Below are positions 44,701 to 57,276 of a stretch of 64,000 nt of DNA, in pieces. The DNA comes from Acestrorhynchus altus. Its lineage: Eukaryota > Chordata > Actinopteri > Characiformes > Acestrorhynchidae. Under the pieces are notes generated by a model, which was not told the DNA's origin, ran no database searches, and was given only the letters and a program-made list of their open reading frames with translations. The position numbers were made by a program, and so were the translations under genes. The DNA is taken from positions 4,958,940 through 5,022,939 of the forward strand of contig CM067521.1 in the NCBI GenBank assembly GCA_034509495.1. Reading direction: 5' to 3'. Every line of letters begins with the position of its first letter. Positions within the stretch are counted from its first letter, which is position 1.

Positions 44701-45190
44701 TTGCTACAGTAATGCTGGGTAATGCCTGTGGCATGGTTGGAAAAGTGCGGTGTGACAGTGGTCAGATTGATGTATCTGATATTGTTTGGCTGCATTTTGG
44801 AAACAATGGGCTTTTGCTGCCTAACTGGTCTTAATGGTGATGCTGTACTGGTTTATCCGCCATGCATGGATTTACTCCACACAGTTCCAGCTGGAACACA
44901 TTACAATTCTGGTTCTGAATAGGAATTTTCTTACACTCCTGCCGTGTTTTCCCCGCCGAATCACTCCTGCAGTGTTTCCCCGCCGAATCACTGGACAACA
45001 TCTGTAAACTTGTATAAATGAAGGCGTTTCTGAGGGTTCTGTGACTGATGCTTTGCTCAGGGGTCGGCAAACCAAACTTTAATAAGAGCCGATTTGTCTG
45101 GTTTTAATCAAAACTGAATCTCAGTGTGTGGACTGATGGTCACGTAGCAACACCTGACAATAATGAACTCACCCTCCAAAATACTGGAAA
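44700..45190. other. No recognisable feature
   Basis: CCGCCGAATCACTC occurs twice at about 44953 and 44981. Otherwise unremarkable. Confidence 0.4.
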
Positions 45191-45466
45191 CTCAAATTCC
45201 TGTTTCAAAAACTGTAAGCTCTTCTGCTACTGACCTTAAAATTGACCAGTAATCAAGAAGTTGGCTCTTTTTGTGGATGGGTGGGAATTTGTGAACAGTA
45301 AGCTGATTGGCCCTTTTTGTGGAAGGGTGGAACGTGAGAACATGGTGGATATCACCAGTGCTTACAGAAGTCTGACTGACTGCATGTTTCATTACAGAGT
45401 GTAATAAGTGCTGGTCCAGGCAGTAGGGCTGGGCAATATGATCTACCCTCATAAATGGACATGCAG

Positions 45467-45789
45467 ACAAGTGAGAGAGGGCGGGACTAATGACATCGCT
45501 CATGCAGATATTTGGTTAGAGAGAAAAATGAGAAGGGAGGGGCTGTTCTCTTGATTTGCTCACACAGTGTTCAAATTTCAGAATAAAGGTCCTTAGGGGA
45601 TAATATTGATACACAAATAATAAAGGATGTGTAGGTTGTTTATTATATTTGGACCATCAAGTATTTTGAAAAATGTATTTTTATAAATATGCTTGTCAAT
45701 CTAATCCTTATCAAACCATTTTCAGCTCAGTAACACTAAGGATGATCAATTTCCAACAGGATTTCTGAGACAGTGTATTTTTGAGTCCT

Positions 45790-45829
<40 letters not shown>

Positions 45830-45985
45830 TTAATTAATAATAATAAAAAGAATAATAAGAAGTAAATCTTTGATCAAAACATGGTCAAATTCATATAAAT
45901 ATTTAAATTCTGTTAATATTTGAGTAGTCTGGCATCTCCTGAAAATAACAATATCTGATATGTGTGACTGTCTCCTATAAAAACT
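45467..45985 (+). repeat. Dispersed repeat, copy 1 of a 0.5 kb pair
   Basis: Shares with 47020-47480, in the same order, a GGGCGGGACTAATG-type start, GAGAAGGGAGGGGCTGTT, GCTCACACAGTGTT and TGTGTGACTGTCTCCTATAA. Includes (AAT)n at about 45791-45850. Confidence 0.8.
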
Positions 45986-46199
45986 ATTCTAGTGAATTTT
46001 TTATTGATGAATAAAAGTCAGTCAAACTGCAAAAACATCCCACAAAATTGGCCTAGAGATCTAAAGGTTAAGCACTGATGATATCCACAATTCGATATGC
46101 ACCAATATTTCAGCTGAAATTATTCATAAATATTCATTTTTAATAAGAGAAAAGGCTGAATAATTTGTATTGAACCATATAAATTCAGGAGACATGTTG

Positions 46200-46430
46200 G
46201 CTGTGGGTCTGGATACTCCGGTTTCCTCCTGCATCCCAAAAACACACATTACAGCTAAATTGGCCGTGATAAATGGCCCTCCAGGTGCGAGTGAATGGTT
46301 GTGTGCTCTACACTGTGATGGGTTAGTGTCCTGTTCAGGAGCCATTCCTGCCTTGTGACCAGTGATTCCTGGTAGGTTCCAGACCCACCACGACCCTGAC
46401 CAAGATGAAGCAGATAAGATGGAATTAATG
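46200..46430 (+). mobile_element. SINE-type repeat body
   Basis: Matches the 3' two-thirds of 51393-51630: GGTTTCCTCCTGCATCCCAA, CTAAATTGGCC, GATGGGTTAGTGTCCTGTTC and AAGATGAAGCAGATAAGATG. Confidence 0.7.
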
Positions 46431-47019
46431 TAATGGAGAAAAAAGTGTCAAAATGAACGAAAACCTGCAAAACTGTGTTCAGTATTTGGCCGAATGTTGT
46501 CATTGCGATGCATCGCTAATGTTGATGGAATGTTGTCATAAATGCTGAAAATTGTAATAATAAATGGCTGTGCTCAGTATAGAGGAGTGTTTGGATAGCA
46601 GTTTTTAAAATCTGCAAGTACTGTTTACACATCAGTGTATCTTCATAAATGTGTATCACAAAAATGTCTTTAAATGCCGTGATATAATTAACCGTATCGC
46701 CCAGACCCAGTTGATCTATGGCATCACTCAAACATCCCTTTATGACACCTTTATTTTTTAGTTTACAGTACTAACCATTACCTCATCAGAAGAACCAGAA
46801 CCATATACAAGCATCGTAAGCCTTAGAACTCAAGATAAACACTTTGTGGGCAGTTACGTGCTGTTTTCTAGACTTCATATGTCAGGATCAGAGGAACCTA
46901 CAGACATGATACACATATCTGACCACGTCACGCATCATCATTGTGTGAAACTGAATTAAATCCCAGTTTACTGCTCTGTCTACGTGTACATGCTCAATCT
47001 GCATCCAGACTCTGACTGA

Positions 47020-47480
47020 TCAGTCAGAGGGGGCGGGGCTAATGGCGTCACTGACCCAGATATTGGGTAATAGAGGACAAGGAGAAGGGAGGGGCTGTTT
47101 CTTTGGGCCTCTTTCTTTGCTCACACAGTGTTAAAATGTAAGAATAATAATTAGGAGAAAGAATAATATGGATACATAAGTAACAAAAATACTAAAGGAA
47201 TTTGAGATTATTGTTTGTTTTATTTAATTGGATCACTGTCAAATATATTGAAGAATGTATTATAAATATCTTTGTCGATCTAATCATTACAAATAATTCA
47301 TTAAGTTCTTGCATTTTCAGCTCGAAAACACTGTGTAGGATTAATTTCCAACAGGGCATCTGAGATATAAAATCTTTTAGCCTTTGTAAGCCACAAAAAT
47401 AAATAAATAAATAAACAAAAAACGGGATCTTCTGAAAATAGTGATATCTGGCATGTGTGACTGTCTCCTATAAAAATTGG
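47020..47480 (+). repeat. Dispersed repeat, copy 2 of a 0.5 kb pair
   Basis: The same block as 45467-45985, about 1.55 kb downstream and in direct orientation. Confidence 0.8.
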
Positions 47481-47484
47481 CCTG

Positions 47485-48780
47485 TGGGCAATGAGGTTCA
47501 CAAACCACAAACCCCGCCCCCTCTCGCTGATCAGTCAGAGAACCTCCTTTTGAAAGGTATGGAAGTCCACAAGGTACACATTGATCCCATAAGCCTCCTT
47601 CATTTGCAGCTCCCGTGGAGAACATTAGAACCAATCCAGATGAAATGACTAATATTGTTGATCTGGTTGCAGTGGCTCCTTTCAGCGGGTAGATATACTA
47701 CCCTTAACTAGCCGTGAGTGAACTTGATGTGTTCTTGAACTTGATGTGTTGAAGCAGGAAAAATGGACAAACGTAAGAACCTGAGATACTTTGACAAGAA
47801 CCAAATTGGGACGTTATAGATGACTTGGTCAGAAAATCTCCTGAACATCTTGTGGGCATTTTGCACTATACCTAAAGCGCTCCAAGGAAGGACATCCGGT
47901 GAACCTGTGACAGGGCCATGGACACCTGAGGCTCACTTTTGCACATGAAGGTCTCACCTCACAGCTTACAGGACTTGCTTGCCAGGAATCTGCTTATATT
48001 AGTCTTGGTTTTGGATGCCACAGGACACCTTTAGAGGTCTTGTGGCGTCCATGCGTTGAGGAGTGAGAGGTGGTATAGTAGTATGAGGGGGACCTACACA
48101 ATACTAGGCTGATGTGTGTATGACTGTGGAAGATGATTCTAGTCAGCTCACAGCCTACTTGAGGCTTTGGTGATCTTGGCTTGGTGGATGTGGGACTCTG
48201 GCTTTGTTTGTCTCTATGGGACTAATGGTGTATTCATTAGGGTGTGAGAACCGAGAAAAGATATATTCATTGTAGAGAATGGAAACCCAGATTACAAGCT
48301 CTCTAAACCTCTGAAGAGCCTGAGCCCTGTTCTCCAATTACTCTCTGACAGGCCTCAGTGTTTGCACAGCTTGAGCTCTTAGCCAGAGGGAAGGTTTAGC
48401 ACAGTTCCAAGTTTCAGTGTTAAATAAGGACTTCAGGGACCACCACTGGGCCATTTCTCAAGCTCCACAAGCTCCGTGCGCACGGCATGCTGTTGTGTAG
48501 GTATCAGCATGCAAGTATGCAGGTTGGAATATCCTTTGTGCTGAACGTCACTCGTACCAGACTGACATTTGTTCAGTGAGGAGCAGCAGCTCTAGGTTTC
48601 CGCTGACAGATCTCCGAGCATATAACTCTGGAAGCTCGATGCTGACAGGTAGAAGAGGGGAAAAAATGTCTGATTCTTCTCCTTCCCTGTTTGTAAGTTA
48701 CTTTCCTGAAATAAGGCGTATTATCTCAAAAACGTGATTTAGTACTTTAATAATAAACAACGATGAAAGTCAGAATGGCA
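47485..48780. other. Intronic sequence without recognised features
   Basis: No exon, array or terminal repeats identified. Confidence 0.4.
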
Positions 48781-48784
48781 GCTG

Positions 48785-49125
48785 GTCGGTCATTTTGTCT
48801 TGGTGGAGACGACCAACAAATCCACGTTTGGAGGCACCCTGGTCAGAATCAGAACCAAGCTCATCGGTTTGTTGCCACACATCCCGAAGGCCTGGTGTCG
48901 TGGTGTGGGTGCAATTTCATACCCTTGGTCTTCATTACAGGCACATTGATAGGCCAACGTTATGTTAATCAGGTCCCGCAAGCAGTGGTTGCGTACTGCT
49001 GCTGTCTCAAGATCTTGCCTTGAAAACACCGATACCATGCCATGGCCAATCGCATCTCCAGACCTGTCCCTGATTGAATGTGTGGGATGCTATTGGACGT
49101 GCTATCAACATTAGGCTAATCTGGT
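48785..49125 (+). mobile_element. Tc3-like transposase fragment (family T3)
   Basis: Plus-strand frame with FCLGGDDQQIHVWRHPGQNQ, then NFIPLVFITGTLIGQRYVNQ, and after frame changes a SPDLSLIE-like segment. These are the middle blocks of the DDE_3 transposase whose end is seen at 2385. Frameshifted. Confidence 0.8.
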
Positions 49126-49149
49126 CATCTGTGTCTAATTCACTGGTTC

Positions 49150-49400
49150 CAACGCACCACACCACAACACACTAACTCACCACCACCATGTCAGTGTCAT
49201 TGCAGTACTGAGAATGACCCACCACCCACATAATAGCTGTTCTGTGGTGGTCCTGTGGGGTCCTGACCATTGAAGATCAGGGTGAAATGAGGAGAATAAA
49301 GTCTGCAGAGAAACAGATGGAGTCCAGTCTGTAATTATAGAACCACATAGTGTTCCTGTGTGGCGAGTGGATCTGATCCAGTAGGTAGTGAGTGTAGGTC
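49150..49400 (-). mobile_element. Short non-autonomous DNA transposon (family C), minus strand
   Basis: The reverse complement of part of 20414-20690 (CACCACCATGTCAGTGTCAT and GACCCACCACCCACATAATA). Confidence 0.75.
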
Positions 49401-49409
49401 TGTGCACTG

Positions 49410-51390
49410 TGACTCAAAAATGAAAACATTCATCACTGAACAGCTGATGGATGAACCAACAGACGGGTTTTTCATTGAGTTCCCAAATTAATGCATCTAT
49501 TGAAAATAGCCAGAGAGTTTTATTTTGGCCCCTGCTTAGTAAGCATATCTGAGGTTCCACTGTCCCATGTCTTCTACATGCAGGATCCGTGTGACGGTGT
49601 CCTTAGGTCATCTTGAAGTAGGCCGCAGCCTCATTCTCGTTTTGCTTGGGTCCTCTTTCCTTTCCCGCCTCCTGCCCACGCCGCCCTCCATTGGCTGGTG
49701 CTGTTGCCATGGCACCGATGCATCCGCCACCTCTCAGCAGATAGTCCTGCTGGAATGCGGTTCGAGGTTGACTGACAGCTCCTGTCCCCTTTTGCTCAAA
49801 GCCTCTTTGTCACTTTTTCCCAGGCTTCCAATTAGCAGCTGTCCCAAACCGCTTTTGCACACGGCTACGGCAAAGTCTTAATCCGGCTCGGCTAATTGGC
49901 CTAATGATCTCTGCTCGTTAGCACAGGGGCCTGGAGTACCGCTGCCAGTGTCAAGGTCAGAAGGCTACAAAGCACTGTGTTTTCAGAGCCCGAGGGAGCC
50001 AGAGAGAGGGGGATAGAATGCAGGACTGGAAAACAACAAAATCCTCTGGGGATGAGAGCTTCTCCTGGCCTGGGCCTCTAACAGACCTTCTCCTGTCTCT
50101 TGTGTTTGTAGTCTCTGCTGACGGCCTGCCTGCCCGCCCGCAGGCACTTTCTCTTCATCAGGGCAAAAAATATAGGAAGAAGAGGCTCATGAACCTCAGG
50201 ATGGTTGCTATGGAGAGGACATTTCAGGGTTTCTCATTTCTCAGGAGACATTGTCCCATGGAAGCAATTCCAGTTCTAGAGTATATTGAAATGATTACAT
50301 TCCAGCAGGCCTGGAGGTCCACAGCCCTCAGGAGTTCAGTACAAGGGTTTCTGCAATATGTTTTGAGTGCAACCTCAACCCCAAGACCCCTGGTTGTGCT
50401 TGGGTTGTCCTTTCTGGGTTGAGGTCAAGTGATGGACTCACCCATCATTGCCTTATGATGCTCCTGGGTTGCTTGCTGTGTATGATTTGTGTCAGGATCC
50501 ATCTGTACTGTGAAATCTCACGCTGTCAGTTCAGCAGCATTGGATGGATCCATGCCGAAGGTGTTGCTCTTTACAAAATTCATCAGAATTCAACTTCTAT
50601 CAGCAGAACATCATAAATATACACCAATGGCAGAGTTTTGCTGGCAGGCATACTTGGCCATGCTGTAACACTGCCTCCGCCATGTTTGGCAGATGCAGTA
50701 GTATGCTGCCGATGATGAACCCTACCTCAATTTAATATTGATTTCCTCTAGAAATAATTTTTTTCCTAAATTGATCAGTCTAATCTGGTCTTTTTGTTGT
50801 TGAGTGCTACCAGTGGTTTGATTTTTGAAGTAATGAATTGATTTTTGATTAGTAGATTAATTGCACAACTATTTTATTGATAACACTAAATGTTTTGTGT
50901 GTTTTTAAATTTTAAATTTGTTTACCCCAAATAATGAAACAACGAATATTCATCTTTATATTTCAATATTTTTTTTAACTGTCTTTTCTTTTACACGTCA
51001 GAATTCACTTCAAAAAATAACTCGATTTCCCTAAAAAGACACACAGAAACCATATTAGAATAATCCAGCTCCTCTTATCTCCATCTTAGTTGTGGCTTCT
51101 GCTCGGTAAGCTGTGGGTTCAGTTTTTTAAGATCTTTTTCCCGTAGGGTTGCCACCTTTTGCCACCTGTCCATTTCTAGGACGTGTGGTGTTGCGGTGGT
51201 GTCCAAATGTTTTTAACATTATCTTTGCCTACAATTACATCACCTTGGCCAGGAGTCTTAAGTCACATGGCTTTGCCCCTTTTCACAATATTGTGTGTAT
51301 AGTACTTTGGGGTTCAGCAATTTTCTTTCGGCCATGGTCTCTGAAAAAGCCTGAATTCTCAGTGTATGTATATGCTATAAATGCAGTATA
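49410..51390. other. Intronic sequence without recognised features
   Basis: 49560-50010 is more GC-rich and less repetitive than its surroundings, with open plus-strand frames but no recognised protein. It could include conserved non-coding sequence. The rest is AT-rich. Confidence 0.35.
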
Positions 51391-51392
51391 TC

Positions 51393-51630
51393 GGGCGGCG
51401 CAGTGGTTTTTTGGCTCGCACATTTGCCCCCCGGTGCTGGGTTCGAGCCCCTATCTGGGGGGAGATTCAGTGTTCTCCCTGTGTCTATATGGGTTTCCTC
51501 CCACATCCCATAAACACGGAGATCAGGTTAATTGGCTACTTTGAATTGCCCTGGTGTGTCCGTGTGTGTGTGTGTGTGTGTCCTGATATAGATTGGCACT
51601 CTGTCCTGGGTGAACCCCCGTAGTGCTTTA
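51393..51630 (+). mobile_element. tRNA-related SINE
   Basis: GGGCGGCGCAGTGG (A-box region) and GGGTTCGAGCCC (B-box region) about 40 bp apart, followed by GGGTTTCCTCCCACATCCCA, GGTTAATTGGC and an internal (TG)n. Related 3' bodies are at 9000-9190 and 46200-46430. Confidence 0.7.
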
Positions 51631-51782
51631 TGCAATCTTCCAGATGGACAGTCGTTTCCGGTAGAGAGTATGCTTTGCGCGATTGGCTGTATTGATTCTA
51701 AAGCTGATGGTAAAGCATCCTTTGGTCTAGATCTAGAAAGGCTTCAATCATGGAACTTCACTCATTGTGAGAGCGAGAGCTC

Positions 51783-51815
<33 letters not shown>
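51783..51815. repeat. GA microsatellite
   Basis: (GA)n of about 16 units. Confidence 0.95.
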
Positions 51816-51816
<1 letters not shown>

Positions 51817-51819
51817 ACA

Positions 51820-52595
51820 AATGATCTGTACTATATTGAAAACTGACAATCCACCCTTTTGTTCAGTTTCAAGATTCATGCACAGCTTCTCTGAGAATGA
51901 CTGGTTTGGACTGTTTATGCAGCGTCGTTTGTTGCAGATCAATGAGCTCACGTGCATAACAAAGGGTCTAAAATTGATAACTACTATATCACATTCTGTT
52001 TCCTAGTGTGAACAGCCACCAGACAGAACCAAACTGATACCACGTCATTCAGTTCCACACGCCAGATCCTGAGATTTCTGTAGAGCTCAAGCCTGTGGAT
52101 ATCAAAGCCATGTTCACATATCTACACTATTCTGCTCTCCACTCACACACTCAGCGAGTCAGACGGGAGGACACACTCCATAATGGGCGTCCTACTGTGC
52201 CTCGCCTCCTCCTGCTTTGATTGACATGGCAAAGTAATTAGCAAAGACGGTACTGGAGGGAGTGTGCCAGGAGGAGAAGGGAACACATGCAACTGCTGTC
52301 GTCTTCCAGGTGCTGGGAAAGAAAAAAATGCTTTAGAAAAGCAGAGACTTTCCAAACACTGTTTTTGCAGCCGAGACGCATCCAGCCTGGTGGATTTTCT
52401 GGTGAATCAGAGCTGTGTTTCTGCAGCTAACTGACAAGGATTTCATGAGCTGAAGTGCGAATAACTCAAAAGAAGTGGTCCGCGAGTGCATGCTGGAGCC
52501 TATAATGTTTTCTTGCCAAGTGTCTGCAGATAAAATTGTTTGGAAAAGAAAAACATCATTATTTAAGCCTGCTCTACATACCACGACGATGAGCA
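51820..52595. other. Intronic sequence without recognised features
   Basis: No exon or repeat identified. Confidence 0.4.
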
Positions 52596-52609
52596 TGCCG
52601 GCACACGGC

Positions 52610-52722
52610 AAAAGTGCAAGCTGCATTCTAAGCATTGCCACAAGGGGAGCTACAGTGACAGCCAAGGTGTCTTGTACCACTGGTGTGCTTTTTTCCAGTC
52701 AACGGTCATGGTGGACCAGTAA
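52610..52722 (+). repeat. Dispersed repeat E, copy 1
   Basis: AAGCTGCATTCTAAGCATTG through TTTTTTCCAGTCAACGGTCA, repeated at 54068-54180 with about a dozen differences. Confidence 0.85.
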
Positions 52723-52724
52723 CT

Positions 52725-53825
52725 CCATGGCCACACTGGTGTCCTACTCTTCTTGGAACTTCAGAATTCCGTCACTGTGGACTCAGTGTGGTCATTGTCA
52801 CATTGCAAGTGACACTGAAGACATTTTAAAATCCGATTTGAGCTTCCAGAGCTTCCAGACTGGGTCTACAAATCTGATCACAAACCACCTCCAATTGTGG
52901 TTTGGATCTTATTCATAAACATTCCACATGGATTTCATGTGCTTTTTGTGCTGTTCAGACTATCGAGCATCAGTCTGGAGACCCTCTAAATAGGCCTAAA
53001 AATGAATTTGGTCTGGCAATCTGACCACAGAGAGCTCTGCTCTGCTTCAGGTCATGAGTTTCAAGGTCAGGTCAATGAGTTGTATCTTAAAACATACACC
53101 TGGCAAACAGTAGGCATCTCAAATTCCACTCACGAGTTTGAATGTCAGGTCAATAAGTAGAAGGTCTGTAAAGAAAACAACTATAGAGCATTACCCGAGG
53201 TGAACCTCAGCAGCCAGTTGTACCAGCTGAACATAAGGTGGACTGTAGCTTAGTCTACGTGTGATTGGCCGTTACGAGTCAGCTCAGTGAGATAAACCTG
53301 AGTGCATGTTTGGGACGTAGTTTGAGAAACTCAGACTCATGGAATGAATAGTTTGGGAAGAAGGTCCAGATTGTCTTTATCAAACATTCATTCCTTTTAC
53401 TTTCCAGTCGATTAGCATTCAGCGTTTCTTTTCTTGTATGTGATCAATTATTTGTTGACAACCCAGCTGGGATAGAAGATCGTCTGACAGGAGGGGAAAA
53501 TGTGAATAGAAAGGAGGCATAAGGTACTATTTTATTAACAAAACGGAGACACTGTACACATCGATAAACAAGCGTACTGAAATCTTACAGGTTATATCTG
53601 CAAACGGTCGTCTATGGCAGATTCTATTTCAGTCCAGGCTTCTATTGTCTTCGGCTACTGAAGGTGAGGGTCTAAAATCTCAGCTTATTAAAATTGAGGG
53701 TAAACCAAACGGAAGAATCTATTTTTAAAATTATTTTATGATCTTAGCCGCAGTGAACCCTGAGAACAGTGCTCTGCGCTGATTACTGATTGAGTAAGGC
53801 TTCACCATCTGTTAACGAAGGGATG
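52725..53825. other. Intronic sequence without recognised features
   Basis: No exon or repeat identified. Confidence 0.4.
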
Positions 53826-53834
53826 GGTGTAACC

Positions 53835-54052
53835 CATACACACATGGTGATACACACACATACACACTAGTGCATTCACACATTAGGGAGCAGAGAGCAC
53901 AAGTGCTCGGAGCAGTGGGCAGCCTTGGGCGCCTGGGAGGTTAAGGGTCTTGGTCAAGGGCACTTCAGTCATGGCCTGCCGGTTCAGGGATTCGAACCAG
54001 CAACCTTCCAGTCACAAGGCTGGGTCCCTAACCCACTAGGCCCTGAACGTAT
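53835..54052 (-). mobile_element. tRNA-derived SINE, minus strand
   Basis: On the minus strand a tRNA-like head with GGCCTAGTGGGTTAGGGA (A-box region, about 54024-54042) and GGTTCGAATCC (B-box, 53988-53998) precedes a body containing CACTGCTCCGAGCACTTGTG. The other copy is at 38235-38400. Confidence 0.8.
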
Positions 54053-54067
54053 GTGCCACATTTCGTA

Positions 54068-54180
54068 ACGCATCACAAGCTGCATTCTAAGCATTGCCAC
54101 AAGGGGTGCTGTAGTGACAGCCAAGTTGTCTCGTATTGCTGGTGTGCTTTTTTCCAGTCAAGTGTCATGGTGGACCAGTT
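54068..54180 (+). repeat. Dispersed repeat E, copy 2
   Basis: Starts CAAGCTGCATTCTAAGCATT immediately after the SINE and matches 52610-52722 in the same orientation. Confidence 0.85.
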
Positions 54181-54184
54181 TGAT

Positions 54185-56375
54185 TTGATGACCTGTTCTT
54201 TGATTTACCACAGTAATGAGTTTATTTAGCAGGATGGTATGTTTGCAGAGCATTGGCCAGGTATTGGCATCTGGGTTGCCATACTTGCGTTAAGTGTGTT
54301 TCTGGCTTAAGAACCATGAACAACTGTGAAGCATGGTGGTGATGGTATGTTTGAGGATGCTGCCTCAATACCTGGATGCCTTGCTGTGTTTGAATAGCAT
54401 TCTGTACCAACTGAATGAAGGCTTCAACATCATTTCATAAACTCAGGACTGGGTTTGGATCCTAATCGGAATTTTATATCATCATCATCATAGCAGTATT
54501 TACGAAAGTCACATTTCCTAAACGTGTAAGAATGTACCGGCGAAGTGCCCTGAACAAAAGCAACAGCTGTAATTGGCAATTGGACCCATTATAGGATCTA
54601 TAAGGAGTTTAGAACATGAGTTGTACCAATTTAAGAGGTTAAAAGGAAGAGTGTGATGGAAAAACCCAAAGTGAAAGCTATACAGCTATGGATGGAGGAA
54701 CGGAATGGGTGAGATATGTGAGGTTAAATGTGTGAGGTTCTGCAAATCATGAATAAACCGTCCCGTCTTCAAAGAGCCGATTTCCCAGAGGGCCACAAGG
54801 TTCTCCTGCTGCAATCCCAGCAATGGTTTACAGATCCGCCCAAGATGGGTTTCCCTCCCACAGATTGGAAGCAAAGCAGCATTTCTGCTCTCTTCTGTCA
54901 GCTCGCAAGGCTTTTTCTCCCCCTCAGAGCTCTTTTAGTTTAATTGCATTTTGTTTGGGACAGCCATCGATTGAGACTCCTGCTCCTACAGGGATTCCCC
55001 TCCATCCCACTCTGCACAAACACTCCCGCACTTTACAACACAGCTGGGACTCTGATGATGCTGAACACCATACAGCAAAAACACCAGTGGAACCACTGTG
55101 GTATCTTGATCTTGCTCGAGTTCTTGTGGATGAAAGGATTACAAGGTTGCAAAGACGTTTCTGAGACCAAGCCACAATGTCCAAACTGATGTATGGATGC
55201 CCTACAAAATCTCTCCAACACCAAGGCACTGGGAGCTCCTCTGGCATTTCAACTGGAATTTAATTCGGTTGGAAACGAGTTTTCTGAGCTATCCATCGCA
55301 CATCCCACATGTATGATCCTGGTCTACTAAGCCTTGAAAGCCATATGTAACTGCCCTTGAAGTGTGGATCTCAGGTTCTAGGAGTTAAGTTCTGTGGCTA
55401 CTGGAAAATGATTCACAGTTCTAGATATGGTGCTTTTTGAAGTCAGATAGCCAGGACTAGGATATAAACAGCAGGACCTTGTTGCCACCAGCATCTCTGC
55501 CAACTCCGACCCTTCATGGGTTTTTACTTTTACAAATTTGACACAGGGGTTTTTCTTTTTTGAACTTTGCTTCAGGTTTCTCCATTTTCTCCCCGTCTCC
55601 CAGTGACGAATCATACATATACCTCTATAGCTGCTCTGAGAGCTGCTCCTCAGTCATCCATGTTTGTCATGGAATGTCTCTCTAAACGGCCAATCACAGG
55701 TTTCATTGTAGTGCCTTCATCCTCCGAGTGTGCCCAACTGCCTTGTGTGTGGCTTGGCGATCGAAGCCTCCGTGCGACATCTGCATTTATTCATTTTCTC
55801 TGCAATTACATCCCATTGTTCATCAAAGCTAGGCGAACGCCTTCTCCACAAGACGTACGCTGAGGCCTTTAGATGATAATGAAAATGTTCAATGATAAGA
55901 AGCTGATGAACTTAGACACAGCAAGTTTGTAAAATCATCTCCAATATGAAAACGGCAGACTGTTGATAGACTTGTTAGTGCCTGAGCAGGACTGTGTCTG
56001 CACATGAATAAATATCTCTCCTGGCTCTCCACTGCAGAATTTCTAACAGCCTTGACAACCCTGGTTCTGCCTCTGTGCCTTCCACAGCTGTTCTCTGAAA
56101 GGTGGTGGCACAGTTTCCCAGGGAGACCCAGCCTTCATTCCCACATGGCCGAAGGGGGCCTACTGTGACAGAGCCAGTCTGTTAAACACACAGCAGATTT
56201 ACAGCCGGCCCACTTAGTTACCTGAATAATGTTCCTACATAGACACTAGGGATGCGGATGAGAATCGGAATAACTCAGGGCTGCTGTATGATTCTTTTAA
56301 TACCTTAGGAAAGGAAAATAAATAATACCAAACTATTTTATTCAAGCTGTCTGTTTGGGAATTAAAGAGCAACAG
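54185..56375. other. Intronic sequence without recognised features
   Basis: Several open frames of 60-113 codons overlap on both strands without recognisable similarity. No arrays. Confidence 0.4.
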
Positions 56376-56379
56376 AAAC

Positions 56380-56545
56380 AAACACAGTCCGGTAGCTGGT
56401 ATTAAATATCAGCAGCAGTGTAGTTACTGAAACTGTATCAGAAACACAGTCTGGTAGCTGGTATTAAAGATCAGCAGCAGTGTAGTTACTGAAACTGTAT
56501 CAGAAACACAGTCTGGTAGCTGATATTAAAGATTACTGATTACTG
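56380..56545. repeat. 62-bp tandem repeat, about 2.5 copies
   Basis: CAGTCTGGTAGCTG recurs at about 56385, 56447 and 56509. A single unit of the same family is at 15415-15480. Confidence 0.9.
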
Positions 56546-56619
56546 ATTACTACTACAGAGTCAATGTGCTAACACTGTGGTAGTGTTTTGGGTGAGGCCT
56601 GTAGTCATTGTCCTAATGC

Positions 56620-57262
56620 CATCCATCCATCCATCCATCTTCCTCCGCTTATCTGGGGCCAGTTTGCAGGGGCAGCAGCCTAAGCAGGAATGCCCAGACC
56701 TCCCTCTCCCCCGACACCTCAGCCAGGTCCCCGGGAGGGATTCCGAGGCGTTCCCATGCCAGCCAAGAGACATAGTCCCTCCAGCATGTCCTGGGTCTAC
56801 CCTGCAGTCTCCTCCCGGTGGGGCATGCCTGGAACACCTTGCCTGGGAGGCATCCAGGGGGCATCCAAAAAAGATGCCCGAGCCACCTGAACTGGTTCCT
56901 CTCAATGTAGAGGAGGAGCGGCTCTACTCTGAGCTCCTCCCAGGTGACTGCGGATCTCACCCTGTCTCTAAGGGAGTGTCAGGCCACCCTACGGAGGAGA
57001 CTCATTTTGGCCGCTTGTATCTGCAATCTTGTCCTTTCGGTCATTACCCACAGCTCATGACCATAGGTGAGGGTAGGAACATAGATTGATTGGTAAATCG
57101 AGAGCTTCACCTTTCAGCTCAGCTCCTTCTTGACCACGATGGAACGATACACCGTTCTGCCAATCTGTCAATCTCACGCTCCCTCTCACCCCATTTGTGA
57201 ACAAGACCCCAAGATACTTAAACTCCTCTAGTTGGGGCAGGACAGCTCCACCAATCTGATTC
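56620..57262 (-). mobile_element. LINE 3' insertion with 14-bp target duplication
   Basis: The minus strand encodes EEFKYLGVLFTNG, LRVEPLLLYIERNQFRWLGH, GRPRTCWRDYVSWLAWERLG and VWAFLLRLLP, the C-terminal part of a fish non-LTR reverse transcriptase, with frameshifts. The 3' end is an (ATGG)n tail at 56620-56638 on the minus strand. CATTGTCCTAATGC flanks both sides (56606-56619 and 57263-57276) and marks the target duplication. It is 5' truncated at about 640 bp. Confidence 0.92.
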
Positions 57263-57276
57263 CATTGTCCTAATGC

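Noticed and set aside
53988..54042. A genuine tRNA gene on the minus strand
   Set aside because: A- and B-box-like motifs are present, but no cloverleaf with acceptor-stem pairing is apparent and the sequence continues into a SINE body.
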